Assembly: GCF_032922745.1 (NCBI RefSeq) | Contig: NZ_CP136693.1 | Coordinates: forward strand, 2,852,001-2,916,000 | Direction: 5' to 3' | DNA from: Marinobacter salarius | GTDB taxonomy: Bacteria > Pseudomonadota > Gammaproteobacteria > Pseudomonadales > Oleiphilaceae | Length of the DNA stretch: 64,000 nucleotides | Shown: piece after piece, positions 1-7,536 of the stretch | Numbering within the stretch: the first letter of the stretch is position 1 | How the letters are laid out: every line of letters starts with the position of its first letter | The notes under the pieces: model-generated | What the model saw: the letters and a program-made list of their open reading frames with translations, nothing else | Databases searched by the model: none | What the model was told of the DNA's origin: nothing | Made by a program: the position numbers and the translations under genes

Positions 1-509
1 GTGTCGGAGAACACTCCCTCAACAAAACTGCGACGCAAGTCCAACCTGACTCCTACTTGCGATGCCTCTAATATGCGTGTGATGAAATCCCTGCTGACAA
101 GGTACCGTTTTGAGGAAACATTACCTCCGGGTACATAAACAGTTGAATACACTCCCGGCTCATAATCGATATTTGTGAGCTCCTCGAGAGCTTTAAAACT
201 CACCACTTCTCCGTCGACATTGAAATGGAGTGACTCGCCACGAGCAAAGCTGTGCGCTCCGTCCACGAACGCCTCAAGAACAATATCGTCGTTTTCCATG
301 GTTGATCGCCAGAGTAGGGAAAGTTTCAAGTCACTACCGCTAAAACCGTCGTTATCTCTATAAACAAAAGCAGGTTCCATGCTTAATTGAGTAGATCCGT
401 CAAAACTGGATTTTTCCTCTGAAATATAGCCCGGCATACCGGGCATTGATGCACAGCCCGACAACACGGCCAGTAAAAATGTGACCAATAAAAATTGTTG
501 ATTCCTCAC
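1..509 (-). CDS. Putative lipoprotein, 3' end beyond window
   Basis: The reading frame is open from a GTG at 509 to the window edge (at least 169 residues), so the C-terminus is missing. The N-terminus is a lipoprotein signal peptide: a hydrophobic run (FLLVTFLLAVL) followed by the lipobox LSGC with Cys at about residue 19. The mature part is acidic and rich in short beta-type segments, and I recognise no family. An AGGA ribosome site lies about 8 bases before the GTG. The gene begins just after the attC-like element at 531-613 and is read in the same direction as the other cassettes, so it is probably the third cassette gene of the array. The frame and the lipobox are seen directly; the function is unknown. 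Confidence 0.7.
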   Translation of the reverse strand, partial: MRNQQFLLVTFLLAVLSGCASMPGMPGYISEEKSSFDGSTQLSMEPAFVYRDNDGFSGSDLKLSLLWRSTMENDDIVLEAFVDGAHSFARGESLHFNVDGEVVSFKALEELTNIDYEPGVYSTVYVPGGNVSSKRYLVSRDFITRILEASQVGVRLDLRRSFVEGVFSD

Positions 510-530
510 AGAGAGTCCTCTCTTTATAAC

Positions 531-613
531 GTTTAACTCCTGCCAGCATACGCGGCTACGGAATGGAGACGAAGCCGCAATGCAGTACGCGTCGCTTTGC
601 CAGACCTTGATAC
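531..613 (-). repeat. attC-like integron recombination site, copy 2
   Basis: Read on the minus strand, this element of about 83 bases ends in GTTAAAC (537-531), which fits the R' consensus GTTRRRY. It has a central imperfect palindrome whose arms are GCGGCT and AGCCGC around the shared TCTCCATTCCGT segment. It is clearly related to the element at 1519-1602. Its opposite end reads GTATCAAGG where the other copy has GTATAACAAGG, so two bases of the R'' box (RYYYAAC) appear to be lost. The element lies between the TPR-like gene and the lipoprotein gene, as expected for a cassette boundary. Function is inferred from structure. Confidence 0.6.
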
Positions 614-810
614 TGATTGAGCCTTCTCCCCAGTCCCAGCGGTTGCCCGCTAAGCTGGAAGGCGACCAAGCAATACAAGGGTGCCCCTGACCGACCGATG
701 GAACGACCGGTCAGGCTGTGGCCTAAAGCCACATAAGAGAGCCCCGATATGTGTTTGCTGTAAGTGCCTGACAGCTCCGCGAGACTGACGAAGCAGGCGT
801 TCTTGCTCAT
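556..810 (-). CDS. Small ORF of 84 aa running into attC, doubtful
   Basis: An 84-residue frame starts at ATG 810 and ends inside the attC-like element at 531-613. It fills most of the gap between the TPR-like gene (ends at 883) and the attC site. No clear ribosome site precedes it and I recognise no domain. Cassette genes often end within their attC, so a real small gene is possible, but the frame may be chance. If it is not coding, then 614-882 is simply an unusually long non-coding cassette tail. Confidence 0.25.
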   Translation of the reverse strand: MSKNACFVSLAELSGTYSKHISGLSYVALGHSLTGRSIGRSGAPLYCLVAFQLSGQPLGLGRRLNQYQGLAKRRVLHCGFVSIP

Positions 811-882
811 GGATTTAGGTTGGCCGCTGGCGCGGCCAAAAAAATGACTATTGCCTATTGAATCCGAGAAGGCTCATATGGG

Positions 883-1482
883 TTATCTTTCTTTAAGGTC
901 ACCTAGCTGAGTAATCAGGTCGGCTACCTGATACTCCTTCGGGTTGGACACTGCCTCTTTAACCAAGGCAAGGAATTGTTTGTGGGCCTCTTTAGAACCG
1001 TGCTTTTTCAATGTTTGTTCAATAGTCTTCCGAAATGAATCAAAATTAAGCTCTGATTCTCTCTGCTGCTCCAGCATACCTTTTTCCCAAGAAAGGGCTG
1101 ATGCCACTTGGTAAACAGCTGCATCATAGAACTTTTTCTCTTTCTTCAACTGGCCAGCCATCGAGCCGTAGATCTGGCTTTGGTCTACTGCGACCATTTC
1201 TTCTGATGGCGCTTGCCCATCTAATCCATCTGTCAGAGCTCGGTTGTATTCCGACCACGCCTCGTCCGATCTTCCTGCTTCATAGAGATATTTTGGCAAT
1301 CGAAGATAGAAGTTAGCACCATAGGACACCCCCTCAGACTTGGCGTTTTTATATGCTTGCCTCAGGGCTTCAACCGCGCCATCCCACTCCCCAGCTTTTT
1401 TCAACTGCGTGGCTTCTTTGAAAAGCTCACCGCTTGTCTTGTTCGCGACCTTAGAGCCAAATATTTTTCCGAGAAGTCCCAT
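883..1482 (-). CDS. TPR-like repeat protein, integron cassette gene
   Basis: This encodes 199 residues from ATG 1482, which has GGAG about 6 bases upstream. The longer frame to 1536 reads into the attC-like element and is less likely. The sequence is almost all helix-forming with spaced A/G/Y residues, such as LKKAGEWDGAVEALRQAY and YEAGRSDEAWSEYNRAL. These resemble two or three tetratricopeptide repeats between about residues 20 and 110, followed by a charged helical tail. There is no signal peptide or membrane segment, so it is probably cytosolic and mediates protein contacts. It sits between two attC-like sites in the same orientation. TPR-like character is seen; the role is unknown. Confidence 0.65.
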   Translation of the reverse strand: MGLLGKIFGSKVANKTSGELFKEATQLKKAGEWDGAVEALRQAYKNAKSEGVSYGANFYLRLPKYLYEAGRSDEAWSEYNRALTDGLDGQAPSEEMVAVDQSQIYGSMAGQLKKEKKFYDAAVYQVASALSWEKGMLEQQRESELNFDSFRKTIEQTLKKHGSKEAHKQFLALVKEAVSNPKEYQVADLITQLGDLKER

Positions 1483-1518
1483 GAATACTCCGAATGTTGG
1501 TTGCGACTGCGGTGAAAA

Positions 1519-1602
1519 GATAATGCCGCTCAGCACGCGCGGCTACGGAATGGAGGCGCAGCCGCGATGTAGTAGACGTCGCCATGCCTGGCCTTGTTAT
1601 AC
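1519..1602 (-). repeat. attC-like integron recombination site, copy 1
   Basis: On the minus strand the element opens with GTATAAC (1602-1596), close to the R'' consensus, and has a central palindrome (CGCGGCT / AGCCGCG) around CTCCATTCCGT. It closes at 1525-1519 with CATTATC, where GTTRRRY is expected. The crossover G-TT is therefore altered and the site may no longer recombine at that end. It is about 84 bases long and strongly similar to the copy at 531-613. The stop codon of the upstream gene (TAA at 1599-1597) lies inside the R'' box, a usual arrangement in gene cassettes. Confidence 0.65.
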
Positions 1603-2136
1603 ATTTTTTGAAAAGTGCTCCCAAACCGCCGAGCGCCACTCACTCAAATAAGGCAAGCAATTGACCAACAATAAGTCATTTTCTCCACAGAAGTCAGCAA
1701 GCAGCTCTGATAATGGATAATCGGCCGAATCCCTACTATGAAGAATGGTGTCTACTGTTTTTTGTGATTTATCCTGAAGTTCCAAAAGCCAAGAATGCCA
1801 TTCAGGTTCATGCTTCCAGTAGTTGGCCGCCGAGTGGACTAATTTTGCTACCGCGACCCCATTTGTGCTTTTGGGCCCTAATTCTCTAGCGAGGCCAGGG
1901 TCAATTTTCACGTCACGTAGAATGTCGAACAGGTATCTCTGCATTGCACAGAAACCCACACCGATTAGGTATTCTCCTTTGTCACACAAACAGTCTATAT
2001 TCCACACATCAGACTGTTTTATTCGTGCGTTTGTTCTAACCAAGGAGACATCAATGGAGCTCAACAGCTCCGCGAGGTAAGAAAATTCTGCATCCGCAAA
2101 TTTCATTTGCTCACCATCACGAAGCACAAAGAACAC
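1597..2136 (-). CDS. Hypothetical protein, integron cassette gene
   Basis: This encodes 179 residues from GTG 2136, preceded by a strong GAGGAG about 7 bases away. An internal ATG at 2106 is the alternative start. I recognise no family. The protein is soluble, mildly acidic and Trp/Leu-rich, with a Cys pair (DCLCD) near residue 50 and no signal peptide. Its stop codon is embedded in the first box of the attC-like element at 1519-1602. A GTTATAC core-like heptamer lies 18 bases upstream of the start, so gene and attC together look like one complete cassette. Reality as a gene is well supported by the ribosome site and the cassette layout; function is unknown. Confidence 0.7.
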   Translation of the reverse strand: MFFVLRDGEQMKFADAEFSYLAELLSSIDVSLVRTNARIKQSDVWNIDCLCDKGEYLIGVGFCAMQRYLFDILRDVKIDPGLARELGPKSTNGVAVAKLVHSAANYWKHEPEWHSWLLELQDKSQKTVDTILHSRDSADYPLSELLADFCGENDLLLVNCLPYLSEWRSAVWEHFSKNV

Positions 2137-2153
2137 TGCGGACTCCTCAGAAT

Positions 2154-2160
2154 GTATAAC
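2154..2160 (-). other. Core-site-like heptamer GTTATAC, possible cassette insertion point
   Basis: On the minus strand, GTTATAC lies 18 bases upstream of the GTG start of the 179-aa cassette gene, where the R' box of an attI or attC would be expected. It matches GTTRRRY except for one T in the purine run. The bases before it (GCGCTGCC...TTGCT) weakly resemble the right end of the two attC elements, but no full palindromic site follows. It could be a remnant attC, part of an attI, or chance. Confidence 0.35.
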
Positions 2161-2439
2161 AGCAATTGGCAGCGCGTTTTGTCATTTCAGAAATTCGACT
2201 GCGTCATGATTACTGACTTTGAACCATCAATCGCGCGGTACATGAATCAAAAAAATATAGCTTAGCCGAGCATGGCCATCTCTGCCATGTGATCATTCAG
2301 CGTCTGCAATTTGCCCCGCCAATCACACTGGATGAAATGGCTGTGATTAGTTTGGAGACTCCGGAGGAGAGCCCTGACTCGAATGTTCGCTTTTGTTTAA
2401 AAGTGGAAGAAAAAGGTTCCGGCCAAAATCTGTATAGCA
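2161..2439. other. Non-coding gap between cassette array and recombinase module
   Basis: About 280 bases carry no convincing gene. A plus-strand frame from GTG 2289 to TAA 2462 (57 codons) is open but overlaps the end of the HTH gene and has no recognisable ribosome site or family. No integron integrase, attI structure, inverted terminal repeat or terminator is evident. If the recombinase module ends near here, one boundary of that core should fall in this interval. Confidence 0.4.
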
Positions 2440-2850
2440 CTACTCACTCGACTTCCCCCTAAAAACTGTAACGTTTTTACTGTCCAAGATTGCCGAGAGT
2501 CGGCGGTTTTCGAGCTCAAGAGTCGCGTTTTTTGAAGCAAGTTCGTTGCGCTGCTCGGTCAGTTCCACGATCTTTTCTCGTAGCTGACGATTCTTAAAAC
2601 GCTCTTCTTTGAGTTTCTCGTGCTTCTCATCACGTTGCCACTGGATCGCCTTGTTGGCATTGCCCCGGATGCGCTCCATCAAGTCTGGGTAGTCTTTGTG
2701 GATCAAGGCTCGACTGACTCCGGCCTCTTCGGCAACAGCGGCCACCGAGACTTTCCTGCCCTTCTCAACGACCTTGGGCTGGCCTTTTTCCAATCGAACA
2801 ATGGCCAGCCGAATACGCTTGTGAGTGTCTGATTCAGATGGCTTCGACAT
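2440..2850 (-). CDS. Small HTH/coiled-coil protein, TnpC-like
   Basis: This encodes 136 residues from ATG 2850, with AGGAG about 9-10 bases upstream; a TTG at 2853 could add one residue. The start overlaps the end of the 617-aa recombinase gene, so translation is coupled. Residues about 27-55 hold a helix-turn-helix-like segment (VAAVAEEAGVSRALIHKDYP). The remainder is a long charged coiled coil (heptads with L/I at 85-125). Small proteins of this design accompany Tn554-type recombinases (TnpC, DUF6262-like) and are thought to help orientation or end recognition. It probably binds DNA and bridges recombinases; the family link is by appearance only. Confidence 0.6.
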   Translation of the reverse strand: MSKPSESDTHKRIRLAIVRLEKGQPKVVEKGRKVSVAAVAEEAGVSRALIHKDYPDLMERIRGNANKAIQWQRDEKHEKLKEERFKNRQLREKIVELTEQRNELASKNATLELENRRLSAILDSKNVTVFRGKSSE

Positions 2851-4687
2851 CAATCACTTGCTCCTTGAGGCGATTGATGTCTACACCGAGATCCGTCAAA
2901 ACCCTTTCGCAGCGTTCCATGGTGCGCTCGACGGTCTTTGAGCCCGAGTCATCCAGATCGTCGATCTGTTGAAGCTCGATCTGTTGCAGGTAAAGCCCTT
3001 CCCAGAACGGTTTATGGCTGTCATCAATACAGCCATGCTCACAGCCCTCGCATTGGCCACCCGCACAGTCCACGCCGGTATCGTTGGTGCACCAAGCGAT
3101 ACCGGTGGACCGCAGGTACACCAGCTCGCTGATAGCCTCAATCATCTCTTTCCGGTCTTTGTAGGTACGCACTTCTTCCGAGCGGCTCCGCATTTGGCGA
3201 ATATGACCGGCCATGCCACCTGAAAGCGGCGTATCAGGCTCCAACCAGTGACCGACAATGGCCTGACGCTTGCCGTCAAAAGCAGCGTAGATTTCGTCGT
3301 AGAGCTCAAGATCCTGGGCCTCGTTCATTGCGTACAGGATGGTCATATCCAGGCTCCAGTGCTTGAAGTGATCCCTTAAATACCGCAGATCGCCCAACTT
3401 GTGATGGACAACGTAGTTGGCAAAGGTGCGACGGAACTGATGGGGGGCGAGTTTCCAGTCCATCCCGAGGTTCTTCGCAAACTTCCTAACCCTATGAATC
3501 AGAGCGGCACCACTGAGCAAAGTGATCCTATTTTGCTTTGCGCTTGACCTGGTTAGCCCGATGCAACCAGAACAGCTCTGTAAACGCGTCATTTCCTCGT
3601 AATCTTCGAAGACTTCGGCCTCCTTCAGAGCCTGCTCAAGCCCAGTCTGTAGGGGTTCCGACAGCCGTTCCAATACTCTCACTGCCTGAATGGCGATCTC
3701 GGGACATAACCAAGAGGTTTCGCCCGCATAGGTTTTGTCTGAGCGTGAGCCGAGGAAGTAGAACCGCTCGCCATCTCGAACTTCGCTGTACCACTGATCC
3801 CGCCTGATATTGCCGAGTTCATGAGCCCGGATACCTGTCGTAGTCAGAATAATCACGAAACAGCCGTCACGCAGGTCGCATAGTGCCTTGGTCAGTGCAC
3901 GTAGCCCCTGATCCCAACCTCGGGTTTTCAGGAAGCTAGTCTTCTCTGTGGCTTGATCCGTTCGATTTTCGGAGGAAGGCTGGAAGTCAGCCAGAGCGCA
4001 CTGATGCTGCAATATGTCTTCAGCTCGACTGAGTAGATATTCGGCGTGTTGAAACAGAGGCCGTAAAATATCATCTGGAATAATGTCGGTCTTGGATTGG
4101 CTTGATTTCTTGTGCCCCGACAGCGCAATAGCAGAGCTCTCGGGCCATGGATGATCAAAAGTGCTTGGGGTATCCCTGAGGAATTGCCAGCATCGTTCAA
4201 CAGCCGATAGCCTGGTCCACTTTGTCTTACTCTCAAACGGCTTTCCAGACTTCTTAACCGAGGTAGCACTGTGGATGTATTGCACATAGCGAGCTGCGAC
4301 GAGAGGCGTGACCTTCGCCAGGCTGCTGATGTTTTGATCGTTTAACCAGTTCAGCCATGGAACCAACGCATTGAAAGCGTTTTTGATGGAGTTGTTGCTC
4401 AGAGAGACCTCCCTCCAGATCAACCGTGCCATGATAATTTTGGCCTCGAATCGCAGTTGCTCCCCGGTTATTCGAGTAAAGTCCAACTTTCGTACGCTGT
4501 CTCTTACAGAGCCTGGAGTGTTGGATTTGGGCAACCACCACACTGGATCTTCGTACCGAGAAAGCACGTACAGCACCTTACCGGCTCGATCCGTGGTAAT
4601 GATGCCGTGTAGCCCTTCACCACGGGGCAGAGCCCGTAGCAAACGTTCACGGTCGGCCAGTACCTCTGCGCCGGCAATCTCGATCAT
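2834..4687 (-). CDS. Tyrosine recombinase, TnpB-like, with Cys-rich tail
   Basis: This encodes 617 residues. The catalytic domain (about 250-500) shows box I Arg in TTGIRAHEL, box II in APHQFRRTF (His-x-x-Arg), a later His in RDHFKHW and the likely nucleophile Tyr in DMTILYA, so the active-site set appears complete. The N-terminal 200 residues are a helical core-binding region. The tail has a cysteine cluster (WCTN...DCAGGQCEGCEHGC, about 540-560), probably a metal site, and then a helical end. The ATG at 4687 overlaps the previous stop as ATGA. Length and tail resemble Tn554 TnpB (about 630 aa). It should cut and rejoin element ends through a Tyr-DNA intermediate. Confidence 0.75.
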   Translation of the reverse strand: MIEIAGAEVLADRERLLRALPRGEGLHGIITTDRAGKVLYVLSRYEDPVWWLPKSNTPGSVRDSVRKLDFTRITGEQLRFEAKIIMARLIWREVSLSNNSIKNAFNALVPWLNWLNDQNISSLAKVTPLVAARYVQYIHSATSVKKSGKPFESKTKWTRLSAVERCWQFLRDTPSTFDHPWPESSAIALSGHKKSSQSKTDIIPDDILRPLFQHAEYLLSRAEDILQHQCALADFQPSSENRTDQATEKTSFLKTRGWDQGLRALTKALCDLRDGCFVIILTTTGIRAHELGNIRRDQWYSEVRDGERFYFLGSRSDKTYAGETSWLCPEIAIQAVRVLERLSEPLQTGLEQALKEAEVFEDYEEMTRLQSCSGCIGLTRSSAKQNRITLLSGAALIHRVRKFAKNLGMDWKLAPHQFRRTFANYVVHHKLGDLRYLRDHFKHWSLDMTILYAMNEAQDLELYDEIYAAFDGKRQAIVGHWLEPDTPLSGGMAGHIRQMRSRSEEVRTYKDRKEMIEAISELVYLRSTGIAWCTNDTGVDCAGGQCEGCEHGCIDDSHKPFWEGLYLQQIELQQIDDLDDSGSKTVERTMERCERVLTDLGVDINRLKEQVIDVEAI

Positions 4688-6330
4688 ATCGCCATCCTCG
4701 CCATGCTCAGGTCCCGCCAGAACGGATGCGGCTGGTGTTTGGCCCTCTCCCGCTGTTTGCTCACAAAAACTGCATCAAAGTGTGGCGCAATCTCTTCGTC
4801 GATAAGTCGAACGACTTGCTTGAGGTATTTGGCCCAGCGCTTGCCACCAAAAGTGTCGTAATTGCGCAGGGCTGCCCAGTAGAAGCTGAACAGGCGATAA
4901 AGGTCATCGCCAGTCACCACAAAGCTCTTGCATCGGAAGCAGCCCAAGTAGTCTTGACAGGGCTCTCCGTCTTTCGGGGCGCGGTGCCCTCGGCGAACAT
5001 TCTGACAGGACGCGACGGGGGTTCGATCGCTGGCAATGATCGTCGGCGTGCTGAGCAATTCTTCCACTCGGGCCTCGCCCAAAAAACGCATGTTGGTTTC
5101 CGCTTCCGGTGGTGCCTCCCAGTAATGGGCATTGCCAGTTTCCACGGCATGCCGTCCTGTTCTGGCCGTCATCAGAGGGTCTTGGCCCGACATTTCCCAA
5201 ATGCGGTTCAGCAGCGTCTGACGCAGCCGGCTGACATTCAACGTGAGCGGCTTGCCATCGTCCGTTTGAAGCTGATGCTGGTCAACGAATGCGTTGATGC
5301 TGTAATTCAATACGGAGCTCGTCAGTCGGCATGGTTTGTCCACGTACTTGCCGCGAGCTCCCTTGTAGACCAGCAGCCGATTTGGGTCATCGAACTGGGC
5401 GCGTGTCGTGGCGTTCCTCGTAACGATCAGATCAATAGCATCGGCGGCATAGAGATGGATACTGGCCATCTCAGGCACTTCCTCAGACTTTCTCAGTGCG
5501 ACAACGTGCGTGGCGTTACCGCGACGTTTAAAGCTCACTAGCAGCCGCAGGTTGGATTTGAGCGGGTGAGGCTGCACGCAGTCTGTGGTCAGCTCCAGAA
5601 TGGGCGTCAGGTTCATTCCGGTAGACAGCGCAATGGACAAGACGCATACGGCCAAATCGTATCTACTCAGTGGCTCCGATTGAGCCACAATACGCTCCAT
5701 GTCTTTGCGCAGCGCCTTTACCAGAAAGCGTTTTTCATTCTTGCTGAGCGCCTTCTGACCCTTTGCTCGCTTGTTGGAATTCGGGAAGGGATTAGCAGGC
5801 CAGACCGTTTTCCTATCCACTTCCGGCCAGAACCCGAATCGATGACAGGCTACGAGCAGAGCTTTGGTACTAGCAAAATGGGCTTTTTGCGCACCGTATT
5901 TGAGGGGCTCGTTTCTCAGGTACTGGAGAAATTGGGTGATGCTGTCGGCGCTAAGATCCGCCATAGTAAGGCGTTCGCTACTGGCTGTGTGAAGCAACGA
6001 CAGGAAGGGCGCAAAGGAGCGAAAACCAGTTCTCCAGTAACCCGCAATCGTACTTACACTAAGGATTTTCCCCCTAGTTTTGACGCTCTCAGCGACCAGC
6101 TTTTCGATGGTGCATTGGCAGGCCGCCGCAATGTCGTCATATCCCTGACCGTAAAATGGCCCGAAATCAGCGGTTCTTATGCTAGTGGTATTCTCGGGAA
6201 AAGCGACGACGGTGTTTGCCGGTTTTGAGGGTCGCGCTTGATCGATGGTGGTGGTTGTCGCCTCAGTCGCAGTTTCGCCAGCCTCCTGAACACCACTCTC
6301 ATGTCCCTCTAACGTGAAATCCTTTTTCAT
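4684..6330 (-). CDS. Divergent tyrosine-recombinase-like protein
   Basis: This encodes 548 residues, starting at ATG 6330 with an ATGA overlap to the 379-aa gene. The fold is suggested by the core-binding-like region at about 90-190 and the segment from 225 to 430. Catalytic residues look degenerate. The box I position reads STGMNLTPIL, with no Arg, and the box II region reads NVSRLRQT, where His-x-x-Arg-His would be Ser-x-x-Arg-Gln. A late H-Y pair (NAHYWE) may hold the Tyr. A cysteine group (CQDYLGCFRC, near 465) follows. It may be a structural or targeting partner rather than an active recombinase, possibly like GmtY or GmtZ. Catalytic loss is my alignment by eye. Confidence 0.6.
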   Translation of the reverse strand: MKKDFTLEGHESGVQEAGETATEATTTTIDQARPSKPANTVVAFPENTTSIRTADFGPFYGQGYDDIAAACQCTIEKLVAESVKTRGKILSVSTIAGYWRTGFRSFAPFLSLLHTASSERLTMADLSADSITQFLQYLRNEPLKYGAQKAHFASTKALLVACHRFGFWPEVDRKTVWPANPFPNSNKRAKGQKALSKNEKRFLVKALRKDMERIVAQSEPLSRYDLAVCVLSIALSTGMNLTPILELTTDCVQPHPLKSNLRLLVSFKRRGNATHVVALRKSEEVPEMASIHLYAADAIDLIVTRNATTRAQFDDPNRLLVYKGARGKYVDKPCRLTSSVLNYSINAFVDQHQLQTDDGKPLTLNVSRLRQTLLNRIWEMSGQDPLMTARTGRHAVETGNAHYWEAPPEAETNMRFLGEARVEELLSTPTIIASDRTPVASCQNVRRGHRAPKDGEPCQDYLGCFRCKSFVVTGDDLYRLFSFYWAALRNYDTFGGKRWAKYLKQVVRLIDEEIAPHFDAVFVSKQRERAKHQPHPFWRDLSMARMAI

Positions 6331-7466
6331 GCGCAGGCCGCCTCCTTCGCCGTTTCCTCAATTTCTTCCTGATAACTGGTGCGCAGGTCGTCTTCGATAT
6401 GGTCGAGAAAATGCAGGTATTTTTCCGTCGTCGTGATGCTGCTGTGGCCGAGACGATCTCGGACATAGATCAAGGGATTGAAAGTCGTGCTCTTTCGGGA
6501 CATCAACGATTTCAGGGTGTGCGTCGCGTAGGTATGACGCAGGATGTGGGGATGGCAGGCGAACGACAGCTTCAATCGGTTCAGTTGATTGTTAAGCGAG
6601 GTTCGAAAGCTCCAGGGGGTGCCCTTGGCGGTTACAAAGAGGGTTTTTGAGTCTCTCCCGTGTTTTCGGATCGTTTCGTGACGCTCGTGAATGACGTAAT
6701 CCCAGAGATCCGCCATCAATGATATCGGCACATGGATCGTCCGTGGTTTGTCTCCCTTGGTGCTCATCTCTTGGGGATCAAGCTCAACCACCACATGACT
6801 TCGAGCCAAGATCGACTGGGGCGCAGATATGTAGTGAACTGGAATTGTCAGCAGCTCCTCTTTACGCAAACCCGTCAGCAACGCCAACCGAACGATCAGT
6901 CGGAGCGTTTTGTTCTTGATGGTTTTCAGCAGCTCATCGACCTGCTCTTTGTTGAGGACTTTGATCTTGGTTGGCGTGGTTTTCAAAAGCACATCAGGCT
7001 TTACGGCATACCCCCCGGACGTGTCTGTGTGTGCTAGGAAACCCTTTGTCTGTCTGACTCTCACCGTTTCAAGGTCATACGGCAACGTGCTTACCCAACC
7101 TTGTTTGAGGGCAAACTGATAAAACTTGATCACCAGATGAAGTCGTCGGTTTACCGTAGAGACGCTGAGGTTAAATCGATCAAAAGAAACGTCGCGATAC
7201 AGGGCTAGCAGGGTTTCGTGATTTCGGTGATCAAGCTCTTTCCAATCAAAACCATTGGCTTCAATGAACTCGAAATAATCACACAGATCCCTTCCAAACG
7301 TTTCCCAACTACGTCGGCTTTGCACACTTCCACGTTTCAAGCAGTGATGAACGAGAAATTCCATTCCTTCAACAAAAACATCATGATTGGCTTTGAGAAG
7401 AATCGGGAAACCTTCATAGGAATGGCCCCTGATTTCAAACTCTGGCGTAGCAAGAAGGAACTCCAC
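6327..7466 (-). CDS. Tyrosine recombinase, TnpA-like, first gene of module
   Basis: This encodes 379 residues from GTG 7466, with GGAG 8 bases upstream. All catalytic boxes are visible: Arg in LTGLRKEEL, Lys in TKGDKPRTI, His-Leu-Arg-His in PHILRHTYATH, His in LGHSSITTT and the nucleophile Tyr in EKYLHF near residue 350. The N-terminal region (about 35-150) is a SAM-like core-binding domain. Size and motifs fit the XerC/D and Tn554 TnpA class. It is the promoter-proximal gene of the four and should be the main catalytic recombinase. The gene starts only about 60 bases from the apparent junction with the MFS transporter gene, as expected for a gene at the end of an element. Confidence 0.85.
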   Translation of the reverse strand: MEFLLATPEFEIRGHSYEGFPILLKANHDVFVEGMEFLVHHCLKRGSVQSRRSWETFGRDLCDYFEFIEANGFDWKELDHRNHETLLALYRDVSFDRFNLSVSTVNRRLHLVIKFYQFALKQGWVSTLPYDLETVRVRQTKGFLAHTDTSGGYAVKPDVLLKTTPTKIKVLNKEQVDELLKTIKNKTLRLIVRLALLTGLRKEELLTIPVHYISAPQSILARSHVVVELDPQEMSTKGDKPRTIHVPISLMADLWDYVIHERHETIRKHGRDSKTLFVTAKGTPWSFRTSLNNQLNRLKLSFACHPHILRHTYATHTLKSLMSRKSTTFNPLIYVRDRLGHSSITTTEKYLHFLDHIEDDLRTSYQEEIEETAKEAACA

Positions 7467-7496
7467 CCTCGGATCTCCAATACTGTAATTTTATTC

Positions 7497-7524
7497 AGTA
7501 TAAAGGAGTGGTTTAAGACTACAA
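7497..7524 (-). promoter_or_regulatory. Possible promoter of the recombinase module
   Basis: On the minus strand, TTGTAG (7524-7519) and TATACT (7502-7497) are spaced by 16 bases and lie about 30 bases upstream of the GTG at 7466. An inverted repeat ATACTG / CAGTAT (7480-7485 and 7496-7501, 10-base spacer) overlaps the -10 box and could be an operator for self-control. This is a match by eye only. Confidence 0.4.
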
Positions 7525-7536
7525 CAGGAGGGTTAC

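Larger units (their letters stand above)
2440..7535 (-). mobile_element. Recombinase module, Tn554-like or GMT-like; bounds approximate
   Basis: Four genes are read leftward as one transcript. Three tyrosine-recombinase-like proteins of 379, 548 and 617 aa are linked by ATGA overlaps, followed by a 136-aa HTH/coiled-coil protein whose start overlaps the preceding stop. Tn554 has TnpA (about 361 aa), TnpB (about 630 aa) and TnpC (about 125 aa); this module has an extra middle recombinase. Gamma-mobile-trio elements of Vibrio and relatives (GmtY/Z/X) are another possible match. No terminal inverted repeats are visible, which is normal for recombinase-driven elements. The right end is placed near 7,525-7,560 because the adjacent transporter lacks a normal start. 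The left end is unknown and may lie beyond the cassettes and the window. Confidence 0.6.

Noticed and set aside
2289..2462. 57-codon plus-strand frame between cassette array and recombinase module
   Set aside because: No ribosome site or family, and it overlaps the end of the HTH gene; kept only as a note.
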